Positions 31,177 through 40,811 are shown, numbered from the stretch's first letter. The stretch: 64,000 nt of DNA from Niallia sp. Man26 (GCF_022049065.2 NZ_CP095744.1:1240001-1304000); one strand, 5' to 3'. Numbers and translations: made by a program. The notes: generated by a model not told the origin, from the sequence alone.

Positions 31177-31680
31177 ATGTTAGAAAGAGCTGATTATCTT
31201 CGAGAGTCGATCGATTTTTTACAGCGGTTTATAGCAAAAAGTATGCAGAAGGAAGCTGAGGGCTATGGATTTACAGTGCCGCAGATTAGGGTTATTGCGG
31301 AAGTAATGACAAATAAAACTTCAAGTATTAAGCAATTAACTCATAATTTAAAAATGACCCAAAGTTCTGTTTCTGATATAGTGGAAAGACTTATCGGAAA
31401 AGGCATACTTGAGAAAACTCCCAATCCTAAAGATAAACGCTCAGTGGTTATCACATTAACGAAGGGTGCAGAAGATGGAATAAACAAAAAGGATTACACC
31501 CATTTAAATGAAATGATAACCGGTGCGCTGAGTCAGCTTAATGCCGAAGAACAAGAAATCGTTATGAAGGGAATGCAGCTGCTTGTCGGAGCCGTAAAAG
31601 AAAAAATGACATCAGAAGGAATGAACTATAATGAGTCCTTTGATGTAATGCTATTTCCTACTCATGAAAATAAACAATAA
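31177..31680 (+). CDS. MarR-family transcriptional regulator
   Basis: 167 residues. Winged HTH: SIKQLTHNLKMTQSSVSDIV then ERLIGKGILEKTPNPKDKRS, with the conserved DKRS wing. GAGAGG precedes the ATG. It stands upstream of cardiolipin synthase and an ABC exporter; control of the exporter is suggested by related promoter dyads. Confidence 0.85.
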   Translation: MLERADYLRESIDFLQRFIAKSMQKEAEGYGFTVPQIRVIAEVMTNKTSSIKQLTHNLKMTQSSVSDIVERLIGKGILEKTPNPKDKRSVVITLTKGAEDGINKKDYTHLNEMITGALSQLNAEEQEIVMKGMQLLVGAVKEKMTSEGMNYNESFDVMLFPTHENKQ

Positions 31681-31796
31681 TTTTCTATTGTAATGTTATT
31701 AACAATACTTGTAGTGGGCATTATGAAAGACTTTAGGTGAATTAGCATTCAAGCCTCATACATATAAGTTTACAAGTAGCAATATACTTAAAATAA

Positions 31797-31828
31797 TCGC
31801 TTTTCATCATGAATAGCGTTTTTTTGTA
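31797..31828 (+). terminator. Weak intrinsic terminator
   Basis: The CGCT/AGCG stem with flanking A-T pairs is followed by TTTTTTTG, ending the MarR transcript. Confidence 0.55.
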
Positions 31829-31876
31829 TGGATAACTTTTAATGATTATTGCAGGAGAAAGGATAATACTGAATAT

Positions 31877-33328
31877 ATGGAAACAAGCAACATAATAACG
31901 CTGTTAATTTCGTTAATTTCTTTTATAAATATAGCGCTTGGTATTGCTGTTATCTTTTTCGAAAGAAGGGATGTTGGCTATACATGGGCTTGGTTATTAA
32001 TACTGTTTACTGTTCCGGTCGTAGGTTTTCTTATTTATATTTTCTTAGGCCGCCAAGTGAGAAAAGAGAATTTTTATAAGTTAACTGATTTTGAAAAAAG
32101 TGATTTTGAGATGGCTGTTAATAGGGAGCTAGAAGCGGTAAAAGAACATTATTCGCATAATGAAATGCTGGATCAATATTCGGATTTAATTAATATGAAT
32201 TTAAACTCTTCTAATGCATTTTTAACTACTGATAATGAAATTAATATCTTTACCACTGGGCAGGAAAAATTTGCTTCGCTTTTTGAGGATATTAAGAAGG
32301 CAAAAGAAGAAGTGAATATACAATACTATATTATTCAACCTGATAATCTTGGTAAACAACTAAGAGATTTATTAGTTCAAAAAGCGAAGGAAGGAGTTAA
32401 AGTGCGTTTGCTTTTTGATGCGATTGGTTCGAAGAAAATATCACCCTCTTTTTATCAAGAGATTATTAAGAATGGCGGAGAGGTCGAAGTTTTTTTTCCT
32501 TCTTTTCTAAGATTAATTAACTTTCGTATTAACAATCGCAACCATCGAAAGCTTTGTATTATTGACGGAAATATTGCTTATATAGGCGGATTTAATGTTG
32601 GTGATGAGTATATGGGCATGAAAAAAAAGTTTGGGTATTGGCGTGACACTCACTTAAAAATTACGGGTAATGCGGTTAATCACGTGCAGGCGAGATTTAT
32701 CTTGGATTGGGTTTATTCAAGTAAAGCTGAGCAAGTAGCTGGAGAGGATTTCTCCTTTACAAAAGGGGAGCATAACGGAAACAGTCCTGTTCAAATTGTT
32801 TCAAGCGGCCCAAACTCAAAAACAGAGCATTTAAAAAATATGTATGTAAGACTTATTATGTCTGCGAAGAAAAGTATCTATATCCAGACACCGTATTTTA
32901 TTCCAGATGCGAGTTTTATGGACGCATGTAAAATGGCCCTTTTATCTGGCGTGGATTTGCGTATTATGATTCCGAATAAGCCTGATCATCCCTTTGTGTA
33001 TTGGGCCACATGGGCATTTGCAGGTGAACTGTTATCATATGGAGCTAAAATCTATTTGTATGAGAAAGGCTTCTTGCATGCTAAGACAATTGTAGTCGAT
33101 CAAAAGACATCGTCTGTTGGAACGACCAATATAGATAATAGAAGCTTTAAGTTGAATTTCGAAGTTAATGCAACTGTATATGACAAAGCTATTGCAGACG
33201 AGCTTGCACATATCTTTCATGAGGATATAAAAAACTGCTCCCACTTAACAATAGAAAGATATGAGGAAAGACCACTAAGCATAAAATTTAAAGAAGCTAT
33301 ATCAAGGCTTTTAGCGCCTATTTTATAA
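31877..33328 (+). CDS. cls: Cardiolipin synthase
   Basis: 483 residues, the usual length. Two N-terminal membrane spans (ITLLISLISFINIALGIAVI; YTWAWLLILFTVPVVGFLIY), then two phospholipase-D HKD sites: H223-K225-D230 (HRKLCIIDG) and H401-K403-D408 (HAKTIVVDQ). It condenses phosphatidylglycerol to cardiolipin at the membrane. Followed by its own terminator. B. subtilis has three such genes; which one this matches was not decided. Confidence 0.92.
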   Translation: METSNIITLLISLISFINIALGIAVIFFERRDVGYTWAWLLILFTVPVVGFLIYIFLGRQVRKENFYKLTDFEKSDFEMAVNRELEAVKEHYSHNEMLDQYSDLINMNLNSSNAFLTTDNEINIFTTGQEKFASLFEDIKKAKEEVNIQYYIIQPDNLGKQLRDLLVQKAKEGVKVRLLFDAIGSKKISPSFYQEIIKNGGEVEVFFPSFLRLINFRINNRNHRKLCIIDGNIAYIGGFNVGDEYMGMKKKFGYWRDTHLKITGNAVNHVQARFILDWVYSSKAEQVAGEDFSFTKGEHNGNSPVQIVSSGPNSKTEHLKNMYVRLIMSAKKSIYIQTPYFIPDASFMDACKMALLSGVDLRIMIPNKPDHPFVYWATWAFAGELLSYGAKIYLYEKGFLHAKTIVVDQKTSSVGTTNIDNRSFKLNFEVNATVYDKAIADELAHIFHEDIKNCSHLTIERYEERPLSIKFKEAISRLLAPIL

Positions 33329-33333
33329 GATGG

Positions 33334-33365
33334 AAACGGAAACGGAAGAGTTTCCGTTTTTTTAA
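33334..33365 (+). terminator. Intrinsic terminator
   Basis: AAACGGAAAC (33334-33343) pairs with GTTTCCGTTT (33350-33359), then a T run. Confidence 0.85.
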
Positions 33366-33390
33366 TGAAAATACATCCTTTTATTAAAAA

Positions 33391-33433
33391 TTGACAATCG
33401 AAATTATATCGTATAAGATGCATATTATACGAT
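33391..33433 (+). promoter_or_regulatory. Promoter and dyad operator of the ABC exporter operon
   Basis: TTGACA (33391-33396), 17 bases, TAAGAT (33414-33419). ATCGTATAA (33408-33416) and TTATACGAT (33425-33433) form a perfect 9-bp dyad across the -10, fit for a repressor, plausibly the nearby MarR protein. Confidence 0.75.
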
Positions 33434-33616
33434 ATATCCTGTGCGATGTAGTTTGCAAATTGTTACTACTGTAAAAAATTTACTTGTGTTTTGGCTGGTG
33501 AATAAGCACATTATGTTGAAGCATTAAAAGGTTCGGAATCAGAAATGAACTAACACCTAACAAGACTTTGAAATGGACAAAAGGAGCAGGTTTTATGCAA
33601 AGGGAGGATTTCAGCA

Positions 33617-35374
33617 ATGTTAAAAATATTTAGCCACTTTCAAAGAAAAGATTGGCTGTTAATTACATGTGCGTTAGTATTCATTGTTATGCAAGTCTGG
33701 CTTGATCTGAAGCTTCCGGATTATATGTCGGAAATTACTAGGCTTGTTCAAACAGAGGGAAGTGAAATTAGTGATGTTCTTTCCCAAGGCGGATTTATGC
33801 TGCTGTGTGCGGTGGGAAGTATGGCCGCTTCCATCATCACTGTGTATTTTGCCGCAAAAGTAGCAGCGAGATTTTCAAACAGATTAAGGGGAATGGTGTT
33901 TGATAAAACCTTATCCTTCTCGATGCAGGAGCTTTCTAGTTTTTCTACGGCAAGTTTAATTACTCGTTCCACAAATGATATTATGCAGGTTCAAATGCTC
34001 ATCATACTTGGGTTGCAAGTTGTTTTGAAAGCCCCGATACTTGCGGTTTGGGCTATTTTAAAGATTATGGGGAAATCTTGGCAGTGGACTGCCGCGACTG
34101 GAGTCGCTGTGTTCGTACTATTGGTGTTAATTGCTATCATAGTTTTAATCGCATTACCTAAATTCAAAGTTATTCAAACATTAACAGATAATTTAAACAT
34201 GGTTACAAGAGAAAATTTAACGGGAATACGTGTTGTTCATGCCTACAATTCTACTAAGTTCCATCAAAGTAAATTTGAAAAAGCGAACAACGATTTAACA
34301 GACACAAACCTGTTTACAACGAGAACGATGGCCATATTAATGCCGACAATTTCGCTTATTATGTCCGGAATCAGTCTTGCGATTTATTGGATTGGCGCCG
34401 TATTAATAAATGATGCGCCAATGACAAATAAACTGACGATATTCTCTGATATGGTCGTATTTTCTTCTTATGCGATGCAGATAATTATGGCATTTATGAT
34501 GGTTTCCATTACTTTTGTTTTGCTGCCTCGTGCAGCTGTTTCTGCAAAGAGGATAAATGAAGTTCTCGATACGGAAGTCAGCATTAAGGATGGAACAGCA
34601 ACAGAAGGAACTACAGAAGCAGAAATTGAATTTCGAAATGTCAGCTTTAAATACCCTGGGGCATCTGAATATGTTTTACAGAATGTAAGTTTCAAAGCGT
34701 CTAAGGGAGAAACGCTTGCTATTATCGGTTCTACAGGCAGCGGAAAGAGTACCCTTGTTAACTTGATTCCTCGTTTTATGGAAGCAACAGAAGGCGAAAT
34801 TCTTGTGGATGGTCTTAATGTAAAAGAATATAATTTAGAATCGTTAAGAGATAAATTAGGCTATGTATCCCAAAAGGCGGTTATGTTCAGCGGGTCCGTT
34901 TCTTCCAATATTGCTTTTGGTGAAGCAGACAAAAGCACAAAAGCTGAAAGCGAAATAAAGAGAGCCGTAGAGATAGCGCAAGGAAAAGACTTTATTGAAA
35001 AAATGGATCAGCAATACGAGGCAGCTATTTCACAAGGTGGTACCAATCTCTCAGGTGGTCAGAAGCAAAGACTATCCATTGCACGTGCCATCTATAAATT
35101 GCCTGAAATTTATCTATTCGATGATTCCTTTTCTGCTTTAGATTATAAAACAGACCGTGTCCTCCGTTCTAAGTTAAAGCAGGAAATTAAGGATGCTACT
35201 TCCATTATTATTGCGCAGAGAATCGGTACAATCAAAGACGCGGATCGCATTCTTGTCCTAGATGAAGGCAAAATAGTAGGAATTGGCAGACACGATGAAT
35301 TAATGCAGACATGTGATGTATACCAAGAAATTGCTTATTCACAATTGTCAAAGGAGGAGCTTGAAATTGGATGA
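33617..35374 (+). CDS. ABC exporter subunit, degenerate-site half (YfiB/LmrC-like)
   Basis: 585 residues: a six-span membrane domain (about 1-310), then the ATPase with Walker A GSTGSGKST, signature LSGGQ and Walker B IYLFDDSFSALD. Asp replaces the usual catalytic Glu after the Walker B Asp, the mark of the non-hydrolysing site partner in heterodimeric exporters. GGGAGG precedes the ATG. Translationally coupled to the next gene (8-base overlap). Probably multidrug or lipid export. Confidence 0.88.
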   Translation: MLKIFSHFQRKDWLLITCALVFIVMQVWLDLKLPDYMSEITRLVQTEGSEISDVLSQGGFMLLCAVGSMAASIITVYFAAKVAARFSNRLRGMVFDKTLSFSMQELSSFSTASLITRSTNDIMQVQMLIILGLQVVLKAPILAVWAILKIMGKSWQWTAATGVAVFVLLVLIAIIVLIALPKFKVIQTLTDNLNMVTRENLTGIRVVHAYNSTKFHQSKFEKANNDLTDTNLFTTRTMAILMPTISLIMSGISLAIYWIGAVLINDAPMTNKLTIFSDMVVFSSYAMQIIMAFMMVSITFVLLPRAAVSAKRINEVLDTEVSIKDGTATEGTTEAEIEFRNVSFKYPGASEYVLQNVSFKASKGETLAIIGSTGSGKSTLVNLIPRFMEATEGEILVDGLNVKEYNLESLRDKLGYVSQKAVMFSGSVSSNIAFGEADKSTKAESEIKRAVEIAQGKDFIEKMDQQYEAAISQGGTNLSGGQKQRLSIARAIYKLPEIYLFDDSFSALDYKTDRVLRSKLKQEIKDATSIIIAQRIGTIKDADRILVLDEGKIVGIGRHDELMQTCDVYQEIAYSQLSKEELEIG

Positions 35375-37202
35375 AAAAAGTCAAGCTGGTCAAGAGCATA
35401 CAAACATGGAACCAGATAAACAACCAAAAGATGCTAACATTCAGAGCACGCAAAAAGGCATGAATATAAAAAGCCTAAATGAGCTTGCCTCGTATTCGAA
35501 GGCTTACTTCCCAGCAATAATTATTGCCTTAATTCTTGCTATGGCGGCTGCCATCTTTAGTATCGTTGGCCCTAATCAGCTAAGCAAGATGACAGATCTT
35601 ATCACAGAAGGTTTAGTGGGCAGTATTGATATGGACGCTGTTTTCGATGTTGCTATTTTACTTGTGTTTTTGTATGGCGTAGGATTCATTTTCAACTATA
35701 TCCAAGGCTATATTATGGCGACTGTTACACAAAGAGTTTCTAAGCAATTAAGACATGATATTTCCGAGAAAATAAATCGTCTTCCCTTGAAGTATTTTGA
35801 TTCGACTACAACAGGAGATGTGTTAAGCAGAGTAACTAATGATGTAGATATGGTCGGTCAAACGATGAACCAAAGCATCAGTGGTTTAATTACAGCCATT
35901 ACTATGTTTGTAGGATCATTAATTATGATGTTTTACACAAACTGGATTATGGCAATTTCAGCTGTGCTTTCAACCGTAGTTGGGTTTGTATTGATGGTCT
36001 TTATCATATCAAAATCTCAAACCTACTTTGCACAGCAGCAAGCAGACCTAGGTAAGCTCAATGGTCATATTGAGGAGACTTATTCAGGGCATAATGTGGT
36101 AAAGGCATATAATGGCGAAAAACAAGCGCAGAATGATTTTTCTGTCATTAACACAAGATTATATGATAGTGCATGGAAATCTCAATTCATGTCAGGTCTT
36201 ATGATGCCACTCATGATGTTCATCGGAAACTTTGGATATGTAGTCGTTTGTATTGTTGGGGCTGCCCTTGCAGTAAATGGCACGATCTCCTTTGGTGTAA
36301 TTGTTGCGTTTATGCTTTATATTCGGCTATTTACACAACCGCTTCAACAGCTGGCCCAAGCAGCCACTAATTTACAGTCTACTGCGGCAGCGAGTGGACG
36401 AGTCTTTGAATTTTTAGGAGAGGAAGAGCTTGCGAAAGAAAGCAACAAATTAGAAAAGTTAGAAAATGTTAATGGAAATGTGGAATTTAAGCATGTGCAA
36501 TTTGGTTATGACGAAGATAAGTTAATTATTAAGGATTTTTCTGTAAAGGTGGCAGCAGGGCAAAAAGTTGCTATTGTAGGGCCAACAGGTGCGGGAAAAA
36601 CAACGCTAATCAACTTACTGATGCGATTTTATGAATTAAATGGCGGAGAAATCACGATTGACGGCATTTCGACTAATCAAATGACAAGAGAGTGTTTGCA
36701 TGATCTGTTCTGTATGGTGCTTCAAGATACATGGGTGTTTGAGGGGTCTATTCGCGATAATATTGTTTATTCAAGGGATGATGTATCAAATCAAGAGGTA
36801 GAAGCAGCCTGCAAAGCAGTAGGGCTAGATCACTTTATTAAAACATTGCCTGATAAATATGATACGATTTTAAATGACAAGTCAAGTTTATCTGCAGGAC
36901 AAAAGCAGCTGATTACCATTGCCCGGGCTATGGTGAAAATGGCGCCATTACTTATTCTCGATGAAGCAACAAGCTCAGTCGATACGCGCACAGAGGTGCT
37001 TATCCAGCAAGCAATGGATAAACTAACGGAAGGAAAAACATCCTTTGTTATCGCGCACAGATTGTCTACGATAAAAAATGCCGATTTGATTTTAGTAATG
37101 AAAGATGGCGATATTATCGAAGCTGGTAACCATCAAGAATTAATCAGCCAAGACGGCTTCTATGCAGAACTATATAATAGCCAATTTGAAGAGGCATCTT
37201 AA
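35367..37202 (+). CDS. ABC exporter subunit, catalytic half (YfiC/LmrD-like)
   Basis: 611 residues from the TTG at 35367 (AAAGGAGG upstream); other starts in frame are TTG 35361 and ATG 35406. A short hydrophilic N-terminal tail, six spans, then Walker A GPTGAGKTT, signature LSAGQ and Walker B LLILDEATSSVD with the catalytic Glu. Pairs with the preceding subunit to form one heterodimeric exporter in the membrane. Confidence 0.88.
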   Translation: MDEKSQAGQEHTNMEPDKQPKDANIQSTQKGMNIKSLNELASYSKAYFPAIIIALILAMAAAIFSIVGPNQLSKMTDLITEGLVGSIDMDAVFDVAILLVFLYGVGFIFNYIQGYIMATVTQRVSKQLRHDISEKINRLPLKYFDSTTTGDVLSRVTNDVDMVGQTMNQSISGLITAITMFVGSLIMMFYTNWIMAISAVLSTVVGFVLMVFIISKSQTYFAQQQADLGKLNGHIEETYSGHNVVKAYNGEKQAQNDFSVINTRLYDSAWKSQFMSGLMMPLMMFIGNFGYVVVCIVGAALAVNGTISFGVIVAFMLYIRLFTQPLQQLAQAATNLQSTAAASGRVFEFLGEEELAKESNKLEKLENVNGNVEFKHVQFGYDEDKLIIKDFSVKVAAGQKVAIVGPTGAGKTTLINLLMRFYELNGGEITIDGISTNQMTRECLHDLFCMVLQDTWVFEGSIRDNIVYSRDDVSNQEVEAACKAVGLDHFIKTLPDKYDTILNDKSSLSAGQKQLITIARAMVKMAPLLILDEATSSVDTRTEVLIQQAMDKLTEGKTSFVIAHRLSTIKNADLILVMKDGDIIEAGNHQELISQDGFYAELYNSQFEEAS

Positions 37203-37227
37203 AAAGATTACAAAAATATTAATTAGT

Positions 37228-37264
37228 AAAAGTCTATAGATATATATTCTATAGACTTTTTTGT
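37228..37264 (+). terminator. Intrinsic terminator
   Basis: AAAAGTCTATAGA pairs with TCTATAGACTTTT (37228-37260), then TTTTG. Ends the ABC operon. Confidence 0.85.
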
Positions 37265-37277
37265 CTTTAACTCCAAA

Positions 37278-38162
37278 TTAATGAAGTACCTTCTTTGCCT
37301 TGAAGCTTTCTTGTATCCACTTGCACTCCTCTCCACCAGCTAAAAATAAGTCTCCTGCACTTACAGCTGCCGAAAAACAATGACCTTTTATCGTTTCAAC
37401 TGGCACTAAACTCATGTGCGAAAAATCGTATTGATAGATTCGGGAATAGCCATATTCGTCCTTGCTGGAACAAACATACATATTATCATCAGCATGAACC
37501 ATATGTAAAAAAGCACGCTCTTCTATTTGAGAAGTAAGAGAATGCCAGATGGTTTCCCCATGTTTTCGAAAAGAGATGGTACCTTTATTTGTCTGACATG
37601 CGCCAGTTGTCATCCATAGGTAAGTGGGATCTACGTGAATGGATGACACCATTTTTTCTTGTTCATAAAGTAAAGCTTCTAGCACCTTGGTAGATAACGA
37701 ATATTTCCACAGACCGCCATTTTGTTTATGTATTTGTGTTCCAATGTATATTTCATCAGCAAATAATGTTAAGGAGCGAATAACTGGTCTAACGGATAGT
37801 TCTTTAAAAAGCGAAATCACATTCCATTTTTGTCCGAAATCATAGGATACTAGTAATTGTGTGCCAGCATGTGTAATAACTAAGCCGCTGTCATTGCCGA
37901 CGATATTCCACAGGCGTTGACTAGTTGGGAAGGAAGAGGTGCGCCATCTTCCGGTTTTCAAATGAAGCTTAATATATCTGCCTTTGTCACCAACTCCCAT
38001 AATATACTCACCAATTCTTTTCAGCTGGTAAATGGATTCTTGTAATGGAATCATTAGCTTCGATTTATTATGTTTATACGAGAAGATTCCATGCCCCTTA
38101 ATGGAGACTAAAAATTCATGTGGGGCAGGGGAGACAACAGCGGTCGCTCCATTAGCGTGCAT
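37278..38162 (-). CDS. Propeller-like protein partnered with a flavodoxin
   Basis: 294 residues built of short repeating beta units (LLVSYDFGQKWNVISLF; GGLWKYSLSTKVLEALL; NMYVCSSKDEYGYSRIYQYD), resembling photosystem-stability/BNR-type beta-propellers; no signal peptide. Its start overlaps the end of the flavodoxin gene by 11 bases, so the two are translationally coupled and share Fur control. Function unknown; a role in iron-limited redox chemistry is only a contextual guess. Confidence 0.6.
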   Translation of the reverse strand: MHANGATAVVSPAPHEFLVSIKGHGIFSYKHNKSKLMIPLQESIYQLKRIGEYIMGVGDKGRYIKLHLKTGRWRTSSFPTSQRLWNIVGNDSGLVITHAGTQLLVSYDFGQKWNVISLFKELSVRPVIRSLTLFADEIYIGTQIHKQNGGLWKYSLSTKVLEALLYEQEKMVSSIHVDPTYLWMTTGACQTNKGTISFRKHGETIWHSLTSQIEERAFLHMVHADDNMYVCSSKDEYGYSRIYQYDFSHMSLVPVETIKGHCFSAAVSAGDLFLAGGEECKWIQESFKAKKVLH

Positions 38163-38619
38163 GACTAGTGTCCTTTTCCTTTACCCATTCATATGCACCA
38201 AGAGCAAATTGCTCACATTCCTGTATTTCCTCCTCACTATCAGGACTAAATTCGATTTTTAATCTAGTGGTAAATACTTCTCCGCCTCTTTCTTTAACTT
38301 TGTCTGCCAAAGTATCTACAGCTTGACAGAAGGCAGGATAAAAAGTATCTCCAGAGCCAAAAATACCGAAGGACATTCCATGTAAATCCATTTCACATAG
38401 CTCATCATACATATCCTCCAGTTCGTATGGTAAATCCCCATCTCCCCAAGTATAGCTTCCGAAAAGAACGAGATCATATGATGATAAATTTTCAAGAGGA
38501 ATTAAATCTAATTCCTCTACGTCTATGTCACAATTTAAAGATTCTAATTTATTTTTAATAACAGTAGTTATATCCTCTGTATTGCTCGTCAAACTTACAT
38601 ATCCAATTAATACTTTCAT
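38152..38619 (-). CDS. Flavodoxin
   Basis: 155 residues. The FMN phosphate loop is SLTSNTEDI (T/S-x-T-x-x-T pattern), with the 60s/90s FMN loops in SYTWGDGDLPYELEDMYDEL and FGIFGSGDTFYPAFCQAV. Electron carrier that replaces ferredoxin when iron is short. ATG 38619 is chosen for spacing from GAGGTGG; a GTG nine bases earlier overlaps that site. A Fur box covers the promoter. Confidence 0.9.
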   Translation of the reverse strand: MKVLIGYVSLTSNTEDITTVIKNKLESLNCDIDVEELDLIPLENLSSYDLVLFGSYTWGDGDLPYELEDMYDELCEMDLHGMSFGIFGSGDTFYPAFCQAVDTLADKVKERGGEVFTTRLKIEFSPDSEEEIQECEQFALGAYEWVKEKDTSHAR

Positions 38620-38654
38620 TCTGTCCACCTCTTAAATGAGAATAATTTTCATTT

Positions 38655-38692
38655 GTTATTAACTATAAGTGATAATGATTATCATTGTCAAC
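38655..38692 (-). promoter_or_regulatory. Fur-controlled promoter
   Basis: Minus strand TTGACA (38692-38687), 17 bases, TTATAG. The spacer is GATAATGATTATCATTGTC on the plus strand (38671-38689), a near-perfect Fur box. Iron-loaded Fur should repress the flavodoxin operon. Confidence 0.88.
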
Positions 38693-38796
38693 ATAATAAA
38701 TAATTCATTTTATGACAAGAGGGGAATGAATTTTACAATTGTGGCAGAAAGGAAACGATTGATTACTATTTATCCAGAAAAATCCAGAAATGGTTC

Positions 38797-38860
38797 TTGA
38801 CGTTCTTATACTATACGCCGTATAATATGATTATCCTAATACTATACGCCGTATAATATT
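38797..38860 (+). promoter_or_regulatory. Promoter with twin PadR-type operators
   Basis: TTGACG (38797-38802), 18 bases, TATAAT (38821-38826). The perfect palindrome TATACGCCGTATA occurs twice (38812-38824 and 38843-38855), 31 bases apart, or three helical turns, so both face the same side. Autoregulation by the PadR protein is the natural reading. Confidence 0.82.
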
Positions 38861-38890
38861 ATAAACGAACATGGGAGGTGTTCCATTTAA

Positions 38891-39211
38891 ATGTCTTTTC
38901 AGCTTGGTTCCTCGTTACTTGATGCCTGTGTTCTTGCAGTCTTGGCTAAGAGTGATGCATATGGTTATTCCCTTACACAGCAAGTGCGTGAGATTATGGA
39001 TATTTCCGAATCAACACTTTATCCTGTACTGCGCAGGCTTCAAAAGAAAGATTACTTAACAACATATGATCAACCATATCAAGGCAGAAATCGGCGATAT
39101 TACCGAATTACAGATAGTGGGATTGAAAAGTACCAAGAACTTATTCAAGAATGGTTGGAGCATAAGCAAAAAATTGATTCTGTCCTATTAGGAGGTATAA
39201 AAGATGACTAA
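38891..39211 (+). CDS. PadR-family transcriptional regulator
   Basis: 106 residues. The winged helix YGYSLTQQVREIMDISESTL, YPVLRRLQKKDYLTTYDQPY and RRYYRITDSG is canonical. GGGAGGTG lies upstream. Overlaps the next gene by 8 bases. First gene of the common PadR-DUF1700-DUF4097 operon, thought to respond to envelope stress. Confidence 0.9.
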   Translation: MSFQLGSSLLDACVLAVLAKSDAYGYSLTQQVREIMDISESTLYPVLRRLQKKDYLTTYDQPYQGRNRRYYRITDSGIEKYQELIQEWLEHKQKIDSVLLGGIKDD

Positions 39212-39803
39212 AGAAGAGTATTTAAAAAAGCTCCGATTGAAGATTAAGAAATTGCCAGATGAGGAGGTAAATGAGGCAATAGAATATTATCATCAATATT
39301 TTGAGGAGGCTGGCGCAGAAAATTCCCAAGCAGTGATTGCTAGCTTAGGTTCTCCAGCATTTGTTGCATCCCAAATTCTTGCAGATTATGCCACTAAGGA
39401 CTTGGATACTCATAAAAACACTACCAAGAAGAATTTCTCCGCCATTTGGTTTATCATCCTGGCTACTGTAGCTTCTCCCATAGCTTTGCCATTGGCACTA
39501 TTCATCATTTGCTTAGCAGTAACATTAATTTTAGTATGCGGTGTTACCATTCTTACTTTTTTCATTTTTATCATAGGCTTACCTATTTGTGGCCTATTCA
39601 GCATTATTTCTGGCGCTGCAGTTATTCTGCAAGATTGGCAAACAGCTATTTTCTTTATAGGAATAGGCATTATTGCATTGGGAATTGGCTTACTCTTATT
39701 TTCACCATTTGTCCAATTCTCCAAAAAGGTAAGCGCGAGTATTGTTAAATTACTAAAAAAACTGCTCGATACATTTAGCATGAAACGCAAGGAGGAAATA
39801 TAA
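39204..39803 (+). CDS. DUF1700 (HAAS-type) membrane protein
   Basis: 199 residues. The N-terminal signalling helix bundle (MTKEEYLKKLRLKIKKLPDE, EVNEAIEYYHQYFEEAG) is the DUF1700/HAAS pattern. About four membrane spans follow (FIILATVASPIALPLALFII; LILVCGVTILTFFIFIIGL; IFFIGIGIIALGIGLLLF). It likely couples the PadR regulator to the membrane. One-base join to the next gene. Confidence 0.85.
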   Translation: MTKEEYLKKLRLKIKKLPDEEVNEAIEYYHQYFEEAGAENSQAVIASLGSPAFVASQILADYATKDLDTHKNTTKKNFSAIWFIILATVASPIALPLALFIICLAVTLILVCGVTILTFFIFIIGLPICGLFSIISGAAVILQDWQTAIFFIGIGIIALGIGLLLFSPFVQFSKKVSASIVKLLKKLLDTFSMKRKEEI

Positions 39804-40769
39804 ATGAAACAACCTGTAAGACGGATTACGATAATTGCCAGCGGATTAATTGTGCTCGGCATCCTTCTTGCTGCTATTGGCTTTTTCTCTGGTGCAAAAT
39901 TATCGATTATAAAAACAGAAACTGGCTTAAAAGCAGTTGGACTAGAAGATAGAAAGCATGAGGAATGGGTATTAAATGAATTTAAAAATCTTGAAGTTGA
40001 TCTGGCTGATGCTGATATTGAGATAATTCCTTCTAATGAGTACAAACTGGAAATAGACAGAATGGAAGGCAGTGAAATAACCCATCAAATTAAAAATAAC
40101 ACACTAATTATTAACGATAAAACAGCTTTTCCAGCAATTACATTTAGTATGAATTTTTCTGGGGCCATCCAACAAACGAAGATCAAAGTTTATATTCCTG
40201 AAAGTACAGAGTTTGACGACGTTTATATTGTTAGTAAATTTGGAGATACAAACATTAATGGAGTGACTACAAATAATTTTAAGATTGCATCTAATGATAG
40301 TGATGTCGTAATAAAGAATGTTAAATCAAATAAATTAGCGATTGAAAACAAATTTGGCGATATTACCGCTTCGAATATTGAAGCAGCCCAATTAGCTATC
40401 CAAATAAATGATGGAGATGCCGAGTTGAGTAAAATTGATATTACAGAAAATGCAAGTGTGATTAACCAGTTTGGCGATACTAACTTAAGCGATTTTACAA
40501 GTCATGACATTAAGCTCGAAAGTAAAGACGGCGATATCAACATAAAAGGTAAATTATTAGGTCAATCAATCATAGATTCTAAATTTGGCGATATTAACTT
40601 GGCATTAGCAAACAAGGAATCAGAATTGAGTTATGATATCGACAATGATTTTGGTGATATTACTATTAATGGAACAGAAATAGTCTCCAAAGCGTCTAAA
40701 TCCGTAAATGGAGAGGATACGCTAACCGTTCAATCAAATGATGGAGATGTTGAGATTACTTTGGAATAA
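39804..40769 (+). CDS. DUF4097 beta-helix protein with alternating FGD/DGD repeats
   Basis: 321 residues. An N-terminal membrane anchor (ITIIASGLIVLGILLAAIGF) holds an external right-handed beta-helix. Repeats of about 20 residues alternate F-G-D and D-G-D: SKFGDTNING, NKFGDITASN, NDGDAELSK, NQFGDTNLSD, KDGDINIKG, SKFGDINLAL, NDFGDITING, NDGDVEITLE. Such DUF4097 proteins are found with DUF1700 and phage-shock-like proteins. It ends with a terminator. Confidence 0.85.
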   Translation: MKQPVRRITIIASGLIVLGILLAAIGFFSGAKLSIIKTETGLKAVGLEDRKHEEWVLNEFKNLEVDLADADIEIIPSNEYKLEIDRMEGSEITHQIKNNTLIINDKTAFPAITFSMNFSGAIQQTKIKVYIPESTEFDDVYIVSKFGDTNINGVTTNNFKIASNDSDVVIKNVKSNKLAIENKFGDITASNIEAAQLAIQINDGDAELSKIDITENASVINQFGDTNLSDFTSHDIKLESKDGDINIKGKLLGQSIIDSKFGDINLALANKESELSYDIDNDFGDITINGTEIVSKASKSVNGEDTLTVQSNDGDVEITLE

Positions 40770-40811
40770 AGAAAGGGTAACATCAAATAAATTTATACGG
40801 TAACGTATTGG

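Noticed and set aside
35313..35366. Earlier start for the second ABC subunit
   Set aside because: It would lie well inside the first subunit gene without a ribosome site; AAAGGAGG at 35350-35357 points to TTG 35361 or 35367.
39410..40045. Long minus-strand frame opposite the DUF1700/DUF4097 genes
   Set aside because: It is a shadow: the plus-strand genes have domain matches, ribosome sites and overlap coupling.
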